Of a stretch of DNA of 64,000 nucleotides, positions 53,806 to 62,012 are shown piece by piece. Each line of letters begins with the position of its first letter. Positions within the stretch are counted from its first letter, which is position 1. Both the position numbers and the translations under genes were made by a program. The notes beneath the pieces were generated by a model that was not told where the DNA came from, did not search any database, and worked only from the letters and a program-made list of their open reading frames with translations. This DNA comes from Nocardioides zeae. Lineage in GTDB: Bacteria; Actinomycetota; Actinomycetes; Propionibacteriales; Nocardioidaceae. Location of the stretch: assembly GCF_030818655.1 (NCBI RefSeq), contig NZ_JAUTAN010000001.1:4316405-4380404 (forward strand), given 5' to 3'.

Positions 53806-55352
53806 GCCGGGGTCCCCGCGCCCGCGTGGAGGGCCTTCGTGCGGGCGGCTGCGTCGCTCACGCCGAACGTCCAGGCCAGGACCAGGTAGACCACGAAGCC
53901 GAGCCCGCAGCCGAGGAACCAGCTGTAGTCGGGCAGCCAGGTCAGCACCCCGGTGAGCTTCGGGACCACGACGGACAGCACGGCGACGGCGCCGGTCGCC
54001 GCGACCGTGATGACGGCGGCCGGGTTGTAGCCCTTGGCGTAGTAGTACGCCCCGTCCTGCTCGAGGGTGAAGAGGTCGTCGACCACGACGTGCTGCCGGC
54101 GCACCAGGTAGTAGTCGGCGATGAGGATGCCGAACAGGGGGCCGATGAGCGCGCCGAGGATGCCGAGGGTCCAGAAGATGGCCTCGGGGTTGGAGTACCA
54201 GTTCCACGGGGTCAGCAGCACCGAGCCGACGGCGGCGATCATGCCGCCCATGCGCCACGAGATCTTCTGCGGCGCGACGTTGGAGAAGTCGAACGCCGGG
54301 CTGATGAAGTTCGCGACGATGTTGATGCCGACCGTGGCGATGACGAAGGTGAGACCGCCGAGCAGCACCGCGGTGTAGGTGTCGATCGCCTCCACCGTGT
54401 GCACCGGGTCGGTGATGAGCTGGCCGAAGACCGGGATGGTCGCCGACGCCGTCAGCACCACCAGCAGGGAGAAGACGACGAAGTTGACCGGCAGGCCCCA
54501 GAAGTTGCCGCGCTTCACGGCCTCGAACGACTTGCCGTAGCGCGAGAAGTCGCCGAAGTTCAGCATCGGGCCGGAGAAGTAGGAGACGACGAGCGCGATC
54601 GCGCCGAGCATCGCGGTGACCTGCTCACCCGTGCTGAGCTGCTGGTCGGACAGCGAGAAGCTGATGTCGAAGTCGGCGCGGACGAGCATGTAGCCGCAGA
54701 GCGCGAACATCGCGACGTAGACCGCCGGGCCGCAGAAGTCGATGAACTTCCGGATCGACTCCATGCCTCGCCAGAACACGAGCGCCTGGGCCACCCAGAG
54801 GATGGCGAAGCTGACGTAGCCCAGCAGCGAGAGGCCGAGGAACGAGTAGGCGTCGGTGGCGAGCTCGGTGAGGCCGGGGAACACCTTGAGGATGACGATG
54901 GTGAGGGAGCCGGCCGCGAGGAAGGTCTGCACGCCGTACCAGGCCACCGCGATGAGGCCCCGGATGATGGCCGGGATGTTCGCCCCCAGCACGCCGAAGC
55001 TGGCGCGGCTGATCACCGGGTAGGGCACCGCCGCGACCTGGCTCGGCTTCGCGACCAGGTTGCAGAAGAACTGCACGAGCACGATGCCGACGATGAGGGC
55101 CACGAAGACCTGCCAGCTCGTCAGCCCGAGCGCGAACAGCGCGCCCGCCGTGACGTAGCCGCCGACACTGTGGACGTCGCTCATCCAGAAGGCGAAGAAG
55201 TTGTACATGGACCACTTCTGGTCCTGCAGCGGAGCGAGGTCCTCGTTCGTCAGGCGGGGGTCGTAGTCGCGTCCCGGCACACCGGCGCCGGGTGGGTATC
55301 CGGCCGCCTCCACGACGTCATGGGGCAGCTTGTTGTTCGCGAGACCGGTCAT
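53802..55352 (-). CDS. NCS1 family nucleobase/hydantoin/allantoin permease
   Basis: A 516-residue transporter with about 12 membrane segments of the NCS1 family (Mhp1, PucI, CodB). Family signs: LTNEDLAPLQDQKWSMYNFF then AFWMSDVHSVGGY near TM1, and VPYPVISRASFGVLGANIPA, IRGLIAVAWYGVQTFLA in TM3. Likely uptake of a purine-related or hydantoin compound. The gene is co-transcribed with the racemase and downstream of a GntR regulator. Confidence 0.9.
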   Translation of the reverse strand: MTGLANNKLPHDVVEAAGYPPGAGVPGRDYDPRLTNEDLAPLQDQKWSMYNFFAFWMSDVHSVGGYVTAGALFALGLTSWQVFVALIVGIVLVQFFCNLVAKPSQVAAVPYPVISRASFGVLGANIPAIIRGLIAVAWYGVQTFLAAGSLTIVILKVFPGLTELATDAYSFLGLSLLGYVSFAILWVAQALVFWRGMESIRKFIDFCGPAVYVAMFALCGYMLVRADFDISFSLSDQQLSTGEQVTAMLGAIALVVSYFSGPMLNFGDFSRYGKSFEAVKRGNFWGLPVNFVVFSLLVVLTASATIPVFGQLITDPVHTVEAIDTYTAVLLGGLTFVIATVGINIVANFISPAFDFSNVAPQKISWRMGGMIAAVGSVLLTPWNWYSNPEAIFWTLGILGALIGPLFGILIADYYLVRRQHVVVDDLFTLEQDGAYYYAKGYNPAAVITVAATGAVAVLSVVVPKLTGVLTWLPDYSWFLGCGLGFVVYLVLAWTFGVSDAAARTKALHAGAGTPA

Positions 55353-55447
55353 CGGTGTCTCCGAGCGGGTGGGCGGTGATGCCCACGGACGCTAGGAGCG
55401 GGATGTTCCGCGGGTCCGTCGTCGTGGTGACTGCCGTGTCACGGGAG

Positions 55448-56191
55448 TCATATATCGCTCGACGGCACCCGGAAGACGTCCGGGTCGTCGGCGAACGTGG
55501 CGATGCCCTCCCGCAGGTGGTCGTAGTGAGCGTCCGAACGGGCCACCACCAGGTCCGCGTCACGCGCGACGTACGCCGCGAGCATCGCCGCGTGGTCGTG
55601 CACGAACGTCGCGCGCCCGGCCGCCGGCACCCGTGCCATCGGGCGCGCCGGCTCGGTCATGTTCCACGCCGCGGCGTACATGTGCACCAGCCGCTGCATT
55701 CCCGACGGCTCGATGAGCAGCAGGTGGAACCGCCGCGAGGCGAGGTGGTAGGCCCGCTCGTCCTGCGCCGCGAGAGCGGCGTCCATCTCGGCGTGCACGG
55801 AGGAGACCAGGGCGACGTCGTCCTCGGTCGCGTGCCGCACGGCGGCGCGGAGCGCGGAGCTCTCCAGCGCCTGCCGCACGTCGTAGAGCTCGCGGAACTC
55901 GGGGTAGGTCAGCTTGGCGACGCTGTAGCCCACGTGGGGCGTGTGCTCGACCAGTCCCTCGCCCGAGAGCACCTTGAGCGCCTCCCGCACCGGGATCGTG
56001 CTGACCCCGAAGAAGCGGGCGACGGCGTCGATCGGGATCACCGTGCCCGGCGGCTCGTCACCCCGGAGGATCGCGTCGCGCACGTCGTCGAGCACGCGCG
56101 CCGGACCGTCGGGCCCGGTGCGGGTGAGGCGGGACGTGAAGACCGAGCGCCGCCGCGGGCTGTGGCTCGCGCGGTCGGCGGGCGGGGTCAT
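55448..56191 (-). CDS. GntR family regulator (FCD type)
   Basis: A 247-residue regulator: wHTH with VLDDVRDAILRGDEPPGTVI and IDAVARFFGVSTIPVREALK, and an all-helical FCD domain with the metal-binding Asp/His pattern (YDVRQALESSALRAAVRHAT; FHLLLIEPSG; AYVARDADLVV). It lies upstream of the NCS1-racemase pair on the same strand, 95 bp apart, in which an AT-rich TGACTCCCGTGACA stretch (minus strand) might hold its operator. Confidence 0.88.
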   Translation of the reverse strand: MTPPADRASHSPRRRSVFTSRLTRTGPDGPARVLDDVRDAILRGDEPPGTVIPIDAVARFFGVSTIPVREALKVLSGEGLVEHTPHVGYSVAKLTYPEFRELYDVRQALESSALRAAVRHATEDDVALVSSVHAEMDAALAAQDERAYHLASRRFHLLLIEPSGMQRLVHMYAAAWNMTEPARPMARVPAAGRATFVHDHAAMLAAYVARDADLVVARSDAHYDHLREGIATFADDPDVFRVPSSDI

Positions 56192-56249
56192 CCCGCGATG
56201 CTCGCAGGCGGGTGTTGCGGCTCGGTTACGCCGCGACGGGACCTCCGGC

Positions 56250-56513
56250 TCAGGCCGGCGGCTCCGACTCGGCGTCGGCGTCCTCGGACGGCTCGCGGTC
56301 GTCGTCGCCCTCGGTCGGCTCCTGCTGCTTGTCGTCGGGCGCGGTGACCTCGTCGGGCAGGTGGTCCTCGACCCCCGGGTTGAGCTCGGGGTCGGGGTCG
56401 GCCACCAGCGGCTCGGCGCTCTCGTAGCGGTCGCCCGGCGCCGCGTCGGGACCGCCCGGGTTGGGCTCGGCGGGCTCGATGGTGGGCTCGGGCTGGGGTC
56501 CGGGGTCGCTCAT
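56250..56513 (-). CDS. Small acidic, intrinsically disordered protein
   Basis: An 87-residue protein composed almost entirely of Pro, Glu, Asp, Gly and Ala, starting MSDPGPQPEPTIEPAEPNPG and ending ESEPPA. It has no aromatic core or membrane segment. ATG 56513 has CGAGGAGGAGCCCC upstream, a very good RBS, which supports expression. Function unknown. Confidence 0.6.
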   Translation of the reverse strand: MSDPGPQPEPTIEPAEPNPGGPDAAPGDRYESAEPLVADPDPELNPGVEDHLPDEVTAPDDKQQEPTEGDDDREPSEDADAESEPPA

Positions 56514-56560
56514 CGGGGCTCCTCCTCGGGGCGTGGGGGTGGGTCGTCGCAGTGTCGGGC

Positions 56561-57112
56561 TCAGGCCTCGAAGCCGAACGTGGTGTACGGCGCGAGCCCA
56601 GCGCCCACCGTAGCCAGCCGCCCCACGTCCGAGCCCGCGGGCGACGCGGCGAGCGCCTGCAGCACCGTCAGCTCGTGGGGCACCACCGGGTCGGGCAGCG
56701 CGTCGAGGGGGAACCAGCGCAGGTCGGCGCACTTCGCGCCCTCCATCACCCGCGGCTCGCCGGCCCACGCGGTGGCGGCGAAGAAGAAGTCGACGCGCTC
56801 GTCGATGGCCGGCGACACCGCGGGGCCGGGGGCGCGCCGCTGCATCGTCGTGAGGAAGGTCAGCTCGGGGTCGATGCCGAGCTCCTCGGCCGCCTCGCGC
56901 CGCGCCGCGTCGTACGCGGTCTCGCCCTTCTCGACGTGCCCCGCCGCCCCGGCGGCCCAGTGGTCGTCCATGAAGCCGGTGCCGCTGCGCAGCTGCAGCA
57001 GCACCTCGACCGCGCCGGAGCCGTCGGGAGCCCCCGGGCGCACGCACACGACGTACGCCGCGGGGACCACCGCGAAGCGGCCCCGGATCGTGTCCGGGGC
57101 GCTCGTCGTCAC
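56561..57112 (-). CDS. Nudix hydrolase
   Basis: A 183-residue Nudix protein; the box is GHVEKGETAYDAARREAAEE followed by LGI, with all metal-binding Glu. The preceding RSGTGFMDDHWAAGAAGHVE is typical of members acting on nucleoside diphosphate derivatives, but substrate is not predictable. Its start (57112) overlaps the stop of the antitoxin-like gene, so the two are coupled. Confidence 0.9.
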   Translation of the reverse strand: MTTSAPDTIRGRFAVVPAAYVVCVRPGAPDGSGAVEVLLQLRSGTGFMDDHWAAGAAGHVEKGETAYDAARREAAEELGIDPELTFLTTMQRRAPGPAVSPAIDERVDFFFAATAWAGEPRVMEGAKCADLRWFPLDALPDPVVPHELTVLQALAASPAGSDVGRLATVGAGLAPYTTFGFEA

Positions 57113-57375
57113 CGGGGGGTGCGGGGGCCGGTGCCCGTGGGGCCCGCGGGGCCGGTGTCGCCGTCGTTCTTGCCGTCGAGCTTCTCGAGGCCCTCCTTGG
57201 CCTTGACGGTGCCCTTGGCGATCTTGTCCGAGTACTTGCCCTTGGTCTTCTTGTCGGCGAACGCCGCGGCCTTGTCGATGCCGCCGGTGATCTTGTCGCC
57301 GTGCTTGTCGACGGCGCTCGACGCCTGGGTGCGGGCCTGGCCCAGCACGCCCTTGAGCTTGTCGCTGAATCCCAT
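57109..57375 (-). CDS. Rv0909/MT0933-like antitoxin-family protein
   Basis: An 88-residue Lys/Gly/Ala-rich protein: MGFSDKLKGVLGQARTQASS, then DKHGDKITGGIDKAAAFADK and TKGKYSDKIAKG. This KTKGKYSDKI pattern matches the MT0933-like antitoxin family. The usual partner toxin (a SRPBCC-type protein in mycobacteria) is absent here, so antitoxin activity is doubtful. It overlaps the Nudix gene and is divergent from miaA. Confidence 0.75.
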   Translation of the reverse strand: MGFSDKLKGVLGQARTQASSAVDKHGDKITGGIDKAAAFADKKTKGKYSDKIAKGTVKAKEGLEKLDGKNDGDTGPAGPTGTGPRTPR

Positions 57376-57448
57376 CTGGTGCCTCCTCGCCCGGGGTCTC
57401 CGGGACAGCTGTCGGTGGTCAGGAGCGGTGGCTGGAAGGATAGCCAGG

Positions 57449-58381
57449 GTGAGCGAACGCCCGCCGATCGTCGCCGTCGTCGGCCCCACGGCCGCCGGCA
57501 AGACCGAGCTGTCCCTCGCGCTCGCCGAGCGGCTGGGCGGCGAGGTGGTCAACACCGACGCGATGCAGCTCTACCGCGGCATGGACGTCGGCACCGCGAA
57601 GCTCCCCGTGGCCGAGCGGCGGGGCGTCCCGCACCACCTGATGGACCTCCTCGACGTCACCGAGCCGGCCAGCGTCGCGACGTTCCAGGGGCAGGCGCGC
57701 GAGGTGATCGCCGAGATCCGGTCGCGTGGGCGGGTGCCGGTGCTCGTCGGCGGGTCGGCGCTCTACACGCGGGCGGTGCTCGACCGCTTCGACTTCCCGG
57801 GGACGGACCCCGCCCTGCGGGCCGCGTACGACGCGGAGCTCGCCCGGGTCGGGTCCGCGGCGCTCCACGCGCGGCTGGCCGAGGTCGACCCCGAGGCGGC
57901 CGCGGGCATCCTCCCGGAGAACGGGCGGCGGGTCGTGCGCGCGCTCGAGGTGGTCGAGCTGACCGGCCGGCCGTTCAGCGCGTCGCTGCCGGTGCTGGAG
58001 TACGTCGACGACCGGTCGGTGCAGGTCGGGGTGCGCATCGACCGCCCGACGCTCGACGCCCGCATCGCGCTGCGGGTGGACCTGATGTTCGCCGCCGGGT
58101 TGGTCGCGGAGGTGGAGCGGCTGCTGGCCGCGGGCCTCGGTGAGGGGCTGACGGCGGCGCGGGCGATCGGCTACCGGGAGGTCGCGGCGCACCTCGCCGG
58201 CGAGCTCACCGAGGCGGAGGCCCGGGAGCGCACGATCATCGCGACCCGCCGCTTCGCGCGGCGCCAGGAGTCGTGGTTCGGCAAGGACCCGCGGATCGCG
58301 TGGGTCGACTGGGACGCGCCCGACCGGGTGGACCGCGCGGTCGCCGCGGTGCGGGCGCTCGACGGGAGGACGGCACCGTGA
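57449..58381 (+). CDS. miaA: tRNA dimethylallyltransferase
   Basis: A 310-residue MiaA, which adds dimethylallyl to A37 of UNN-reading tRNAs. P-loop VVGPTAAGKTELSLALAERL, NTDAMQLYRGMDVGTAKL, VPHHLMDLLDV and the RRFARRQESWFGKDPRIAWV end are diagnostic. GTG 57449 start. Product is the substrate of MiaB. Its stop overlaps the next gene by 4 nt. Confidence 0.95.
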   Translation: MSERPPIVAVVGPTAAGKTELSLALAERLGGEVVNTDAMQLYRGMDVGTAKLPVAERRGVPHHLMDLLDVTEPASVATFQGQAREVIAEIRSRGRVPVLVGGSALYTRAVLDRFDFPGTDPALRAAYDAELARVGSAALHARLAEVDPEAAAGILPENGRRVVRALEVVELTGRPFSASLPVLEYVDDRSVQVGVRIDRPTLDARIALRVDLMFAAGLVAEVERLLAAGLGEGLTAARAIGYREVAAHLAGELTEAEARERTIIATRRFARRQESWFGKDPRIAWVDWDAPDRVDRAVAAVRALDGRTAP

Positions 58382-58947
58382 CCACCACCTACTACACCGC
58401 GTCCAGCCTCGACGGCTTCATCGCCACCGAGGACCACGCGCTCGACTGGCTGCTGAGCCGGGACATCGACCCCGACGGGGTGGGGAGCAACGCCGCGTTC
58501 CTGGCCGACGTGGGGGCGCTGCTCATGGGTGCGTCCACCTACGGGTGGCTCGTCGAGCACGGCGGGGGAGAGCCGTGGTCCTACGCGGTGCCGACCTGGG
58601 TCCTGACGCACCGGGGCGACGAGCTGGCCGCGGGACGGCCCGAGGCGTGGGCGGGCGCGGACATCCGCTTCGTGGCCGCGGACGACGACGCCGCCCTGCG
58701 CGCCGTGCACGTCGAGGCCGTGGCCGCCGCGGCGGCCCTCGCACGCACGGGGGTCTGGGTCGTCGGTGGTGGCGAGCTCGCGGGCCGGGTCGCCGACCTG
58801 GGGCTGCTCGACCACGTCGTGCTCTCCTACGCGCCGTGCACGCTCGGGTCGGGCGCCCCCGTGCTGCCGCGACGGCTCGAGCTCGCGCTGCGCGAGACCG
58901 GACGCAACCGCGACTTCGTCGTCGCGACGTACGACGTCGTGCGCTGA
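58378..58947 (+). CDS. RibD C-terminal/dihydrofolate reductase-fold protein
   Basis: A 189-residue DHFR-fold reductase: TYYTASSLDGFIATEDHALD at the N-terminus, LLMGASTYGWLVEHG, and VWVVGGGELAGRVADLGLLD near the middle, as in YyaP/RibD-type proteins. GTG 58378 overlaps miaA. Probably a NADPH-dependent reductase; substrate unknown. Confidence 0.87.
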   Translation: MTTTYYTASSLDGFIATEDHALDWLLSRDIDPDGVGSNAAFLADVGALLMGASTYGWLVEHGGGEPWSYAVPTWVLTHRGDELAAGRPEAWAGADIRFVAADDDAALRAVHVEAVAAAAALARTGVWVVGGGELAGRVADLGLLDHVVLSYAPCTLGSGAPVLPRRLELALRETGRNRDFVVATYDVVR

Positions 58948-58992
58948 CGGGGCGGGCGGGCAAGCCTGGGCGGCCTGTGGAGGACGCCCCGG

Positions 58993-59048
58993 GCGGAGAA
59001 CGTGAGCCTGGAGGGCCTCCGGGGCCGGTTCTGGGACCCGTTCTCCGC
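58993..59048. terminator. Inverted repeat at convergent gene ends
   Basis: GCGGAGAACG (58993-59002) and CGTTCTCCGC (59039-59048) are perfect 10-bp arms with an inner GGAGG-G-CCTCC hairpin. They lie between the DHFR-fold gene (+) and a membrane-protein gene (-). Confidence 0.6.
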
Positions 59049-59099
59049 TGTCGTGAACCCCGGCCTACGGCTGGGCCGCCCGCTCGGCCACCCGACGGG

Positions 59100-59699
59100 C
59101 TACGGACCCGACTCGGCGATGACGCAGGGACGGCCCCACTCGATGGACACGAGCACCTCGGCGTCCGCATCGAGGTCCACGGTGCTGTGGCAGGCGTCCA
59201 TCGCGGGGTCGAGCATGCTGCAGTTGCCGTGGCAGGGCCGCGTCGCGACGGTCATGACGTACGAACCAGCAGCCAGGTCGGTCCAGGCAGCGGGTGAATC
59301 CACATCGGCTGGGCCCCGGTGCCGGGGCGTCGCGACCCCTGGTGTCGTCGGATCGAGAGCGATCTTGATCAGCGCACCCTCGTCGTACGCGATCGGGGCG
59401 TCGGTCACCACCGCGGTGCGCACCGTGAGCGCGTACGTCGCCCCCGCGCCGGGTCGGGCCGTAGTGGTGCGGTCGGCAGCGCCATCGGCAGCTCCGTCGC
59501 GAGTGCTTCCGAGGTCGACGACCCGGAGTGCGATCGCCCCGCCGGCCACGACGAGAGCGGTGGCCAGGGCCCCCACCCACACCGAGCGGTGCCAGCGTCG
59601 AGAGGTGTCCCCGGCGGTGACCGGGGCACCTGCGGCCACGGTCCCGTGCGGACGTCCCGGAGCGATCGGTGGATCGTCGGCTGGGTGTCGGTCGCTCAT
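59100..59699 (-). CDS. Hypothetical single-pass membrane protein
   Basis: A 199-residue protein not recognised. A cytosolic tail of about 38 residues is followed by a membrane segment (SVWVGALATALVVAGGAIAL), then an extracytoplasmic domain with Thr-rich linker and three Cys (RPCHGNCSMLDPAMDACHST). The extracellular domain is probably disulfide-linked. The DNA is a little less GC-rich than the surroundings, and codon choice is slightly different, a possible acquired gene. Confidence 0.65.
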   Translation of the reverse strand: MSDRHPADDPPIAPGRPHGTVAAGAPVTAGDTSRRWHRSVWVGALATALVVAGGAIALRVVDLGSTRDGAADGAADRTTTARPGAGATYALTVRTAVVTDAPIAYDEGALIKIALDPTTPGVATPRHRGPADVDSPAAWTDLAAGSYVMTVATRPCHGNCSMLDPAMDACHSTVDLDADAEVLVSIEWGRPCVIAESGP

Positions 59700-59830
59700 G
59701 GCCTCTTCGTCTCCCGGGGTCGTGCGGACGTGGGGTCGAACTCGTCCGTACGACGCGGTGTGAGCCTGAGCCGGTTCCTCACGGGGTCATGCGGCGGCGC
59801 CGTACGTGAACCACACGGGGGCGGGTTCGG

Positions 59831-60082
59831 TCACGCCTCACGGCCGCGCTGATCGGACGGCCTCGTCGGAAGACTGCGCCACTGCTGCCAGGAGATCAGC
59901 AGACCAGGTACGAATATGACGCAGAAGGCGAAGAGCTGCAGCGCCCTGCCGCCCCGACCGGTCACGAGGCACAGGAGGGCGACACCGAGCGTGAAGGCGA
60001 GTGCGCTCGTGAGGACGAGGATCTGGAGTCGGACCCACTCGCGGCCCGGGCTCCACATCGGCGGTGGCTTCCAGCTGCTCAT
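59831..60082 (-). CDS. Small two-TM membrane protein
   Basis: An 83-residue protein with two hydrophobic segments (QILVLTSALAFTLGVALLCL and ALQLFAFCVIFVPGLLISW) and a basic C-terminus. The ATG overlaps the stop of the 40-codon ORF before it (ATGA). RBS AAGGGGACCAGG is in the right place. Unknown function. Confidence 0.55.
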   Translation of the reverse strand: MSSWKPPPMWSPGREWVRLQILVLTSALAFTLGVALLCLVTGRGGRALQLFAFCVIFVPGLLISWQQWRSLPTRPSDQRGREA

Positions 60083-60201
60083 GTCCTGGTCCCCTTCCAG
60101 GTCGAGATCGCCGGGAACACGACGGGCACCAGGATCAGTGCGACAACGGTGTCCGCCCGGTCACGCATCACGCCCTCGAGCAGCAGGCTCAGAACGAACA
60201 C
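60079..60201 (-). CDS. Possible 40-aa membrane peptide, coupled to the gene below
   Basis: GTG 60201 is preceded by GGGAGG 6 nt upstream and reads VFVLSLLLEGVMRDRADTVV, then ALILVPVVFPAIST, ending at a TGA inside the ATGA start of the 83-aa gene. One likely membrane segment. The stop-start overlap and RBS argue for a real coding unit, but the length is short. The flanking 60202-60338 stretch holds a G7/C7 run and no other recognised feature. Confidence 0.4.
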   Translation of the reverse strand: MFVLSLLLEGVMRDRADTVVALILVPVVFPAISTWKGTRT

Positions 60202-60338
60202 CTCGGCCTCCCTGATCCCACCCCCCCGGCGGCTTCACGGGAACCGTCGTCGAACCCTGAGAGTAGGCAGGTCGGCTCGTCGTCGGCAGGCGAAGCAAGC
60301 CTTCACCGCGGCTCCTCCACGGTGCCGTCGTGCGCCGA

Positions 60339-61229
60339 CTACGGCTGCGCCGCCCGCTCGGCCGCCGTCGGCGTGCCGTGCTCGGGGGTCCAGCCGGGCG
60401 GTCCCGCGACGTACCCCCACCGCTCGCGCCACGTGCGGGCGCCGCGCACGTCGGCCCAGATCTCCCGGTAGTGCCCGTACTGCAGCTCGAGCAGGTCGAA
60501 CGTCTCGACCTTGGTGGTGAGCCCGTAGCGCGGGCGCCGGTGCTCCTCGGCGAACGTGCCGAACAGCCGGTCCCAGACGATGAGGATGCCGCCGTAGTTC
60601 TTGTCGAGGTACTCGGGGTCGGAGCCGTGGTGCACCCGGTGGTGGGACGGCGTGTTCATCACGAGCTCGACCGGCCGCGGCAGCTTCCCGACCAGCTCGG
60701 TGTGCACGTAGAACTGGTAGACGAGGTTGAGGCCGAACGCGACGTACAACGTCCACGGCGCGAACCCGAGCAGCGGCAGCGGGAGCCAGAAGAAGAACTC
60801 GAACCAGGGGTTCCACTTCTGGCGCAGCGCCGTGCCGAAGTTCATGAACTCGCTGGAGTGGTGGGCCTGGTGGCCGGCCCAGGCGATGCGCACGCGGTGG
60901 CTGAAGCGGTGGTGCCCGTAGTACCCGAGGTCGACGCCGAGCACGACGAGCACCCAGTACCACCACGTGTCCGTCGGCAGGTGGAACGGCGCCACGTAGG
61001 CGTAGACCGCGACGAAGCCGACGAACGAGACGACCTTGAACAGCGTGAGGAAGACGAGCGAGACGACGCCCATCGAGATCGACGTGCGGGCGTCCTTGAG
61101 GGCGTAGCCCGTCACGTTGTCGTCGTGGTCGAGCCAGCGCAGCGCCGCCAGCTCCACGAGGATCGTCAGCACGAAGAACGGCGCCGCCCACGTGACGGGG
61201 TTCTTCAGGGGGTCCAGCACGTCCTGCAT
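60339..61229 (-). CDS. Sterol desaturase / fatty acid hydroxylase family membrane enzyme
   Basis: A 296-residue di-iron membrane enzyme with several membrane segments. His-box motifs: YYGHHRFSHRVR, AGHQAHHSSE, and SHHRVHHGSDPEYLD, plus an NYGG motif (DKNYGGILIVWDRLFGTF). ATG 61229 has CGGAGG 5 nt upstream, better than GTG 61235. It would hydroxylate or desaturate a lipid. It is divergent from TetR at 61298, with palindromes between. Confidence 0.9.
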   Translation of the reverse strand: MQDVLDPLKNPVTWAAPFFVLTILVELAALRWLDHDDNVTGYALKDARTSISMGVVSLVFLTLFKVVSFVGFVAVYAYVAPFHLPTDTWWYWVLVVLGVDLGYYGHHRFSHRVRIAWAGHQAHHSSEFMNFGTALRQKWNPWFEFFFWLPLPLLGFAPWTLYVAFGLNLVYQFYVHTELVGKLPRPVELVMNTPSHHRVHHGSDPEYLDKNYGGILIVWDRLFGTFAEEHRRPRYGLTTKVETFDLLELQYGHYREIWADVRGARTWRERWGYVAGPPGWTPEHGTPTAAERAAQP

Positions 61230-61247
61230 TGCCACCTCCGGGATATG

Positions 61248-61265
61248 ACCTCGAGGTAACTTACC
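61248..61265. promoter_or_regulatory. Overlapping palindromes between hydroxylase and tetR
   Basis: ACCTCGAGGT (61248-61257) and GGTAA-C-TTACC (61255-61265) overlap in the 68-bp divergent region. The second is placed about 20 bp before the TAGGGT -10 box of tetR (61286-61291). Probable operator of that TetR. Confidence 0.55.
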
Positions 61266-61297
61266 CCCGGGTCAGTTCCGGTGGCTAGGGTGGCGGC

Positions 61298-61909
61298 ATG
61301 ACGTCCGCTCCGCGCACCGGCACCAAGGGCGTGCCGCGGGCCGAGCGCGAGGCCCAGATCCTCGAGGTCGCCCTCGCCGAGCTGGGTCGCGTCGGCTACG
61401 CCGCCGCCTCCGTCGCGGTCATCGCCCGGGGGGCGGGGATCTCGAAGCCGATGGTCTACAGCTACTTCGGCTCCAAGGAGGGCCTGTACGCCGCGTGCGT
61501 CGACCTCGCCGGAGCCGTCGTCGCCGACGAGGTCGAGCGCAGTGCCGCCCTCGGGGCCGTCGGGCTCGAGCGCGGCCTCCTCACGGTGGCCGGCCTGGCC
61601 GCCGCGCTGGACGGTCGGCCCCACCTGTGGCGGGTGCTCTTCGACCCGACGGCCCCGACCACCGGTCCGGCCGCCGAGGTCGGTCGCCGCCACACCGCTC
61701 GCCTCCACGAGCGGGCGGTCGAGGGCGTGGGGGAGATGCTGCGCCTCGCGGGCGACGCGGACCCGGCCGACCTTGACCTCATGGTGCAGGTGTGGGTGGG
61801 CATCCTCGACACCGTCATGCGCTGGTGGGCCGACCACCCCGACGAGGACGGCGCCGCGGTCGTCGCCCGCGCCGAACGGGTGGTCGGGGCACTCCTCGGC
61901 GTGCGCTGA
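61298..61909 (+). CDS. TetR/AcrR family transcriptional regulator
   Basis: A 203-residue TetR protein: HTH at about 18-62 (AEREAQILEVALAELGRVGY and AVIARGAGISKPMVYSYFGS). ATG 61298 is 6 nt after TAGGGT, a leaderless start. It probably represses the divergent fatty acid hydroxylase gene. Ligand unknown, possibly a fatty acid or acyl-CoA. Confidence 0.92.
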   Translation: MTSAPRTGTKGVPRAEREAQILEVALAELGRVGYAAASVAVIARGAGISKPMVYSYFGSKEGLYAACVDLAGAVVADEVERSAALGAVGLERGLLTVAGLAAALDGRPHLWRVLFDPTAPTTGPAAEVGRRHTARLHERAVEGVGEMLRLAGDADPADLDLMVQVWVGILDTVMRWWADHPDEDGAAVVARAERVVGALLGVR

Positions 61910-62012
61910 GCGCGACCGCCGGCGGCGCGGGAGAAGGACCGGGACGGGCTGCACGAGCGGGACGTCGCGTGGCCGCGCACCTCGCTGGTCCGACCCCCGG
62001 GCCCGTGGGACC

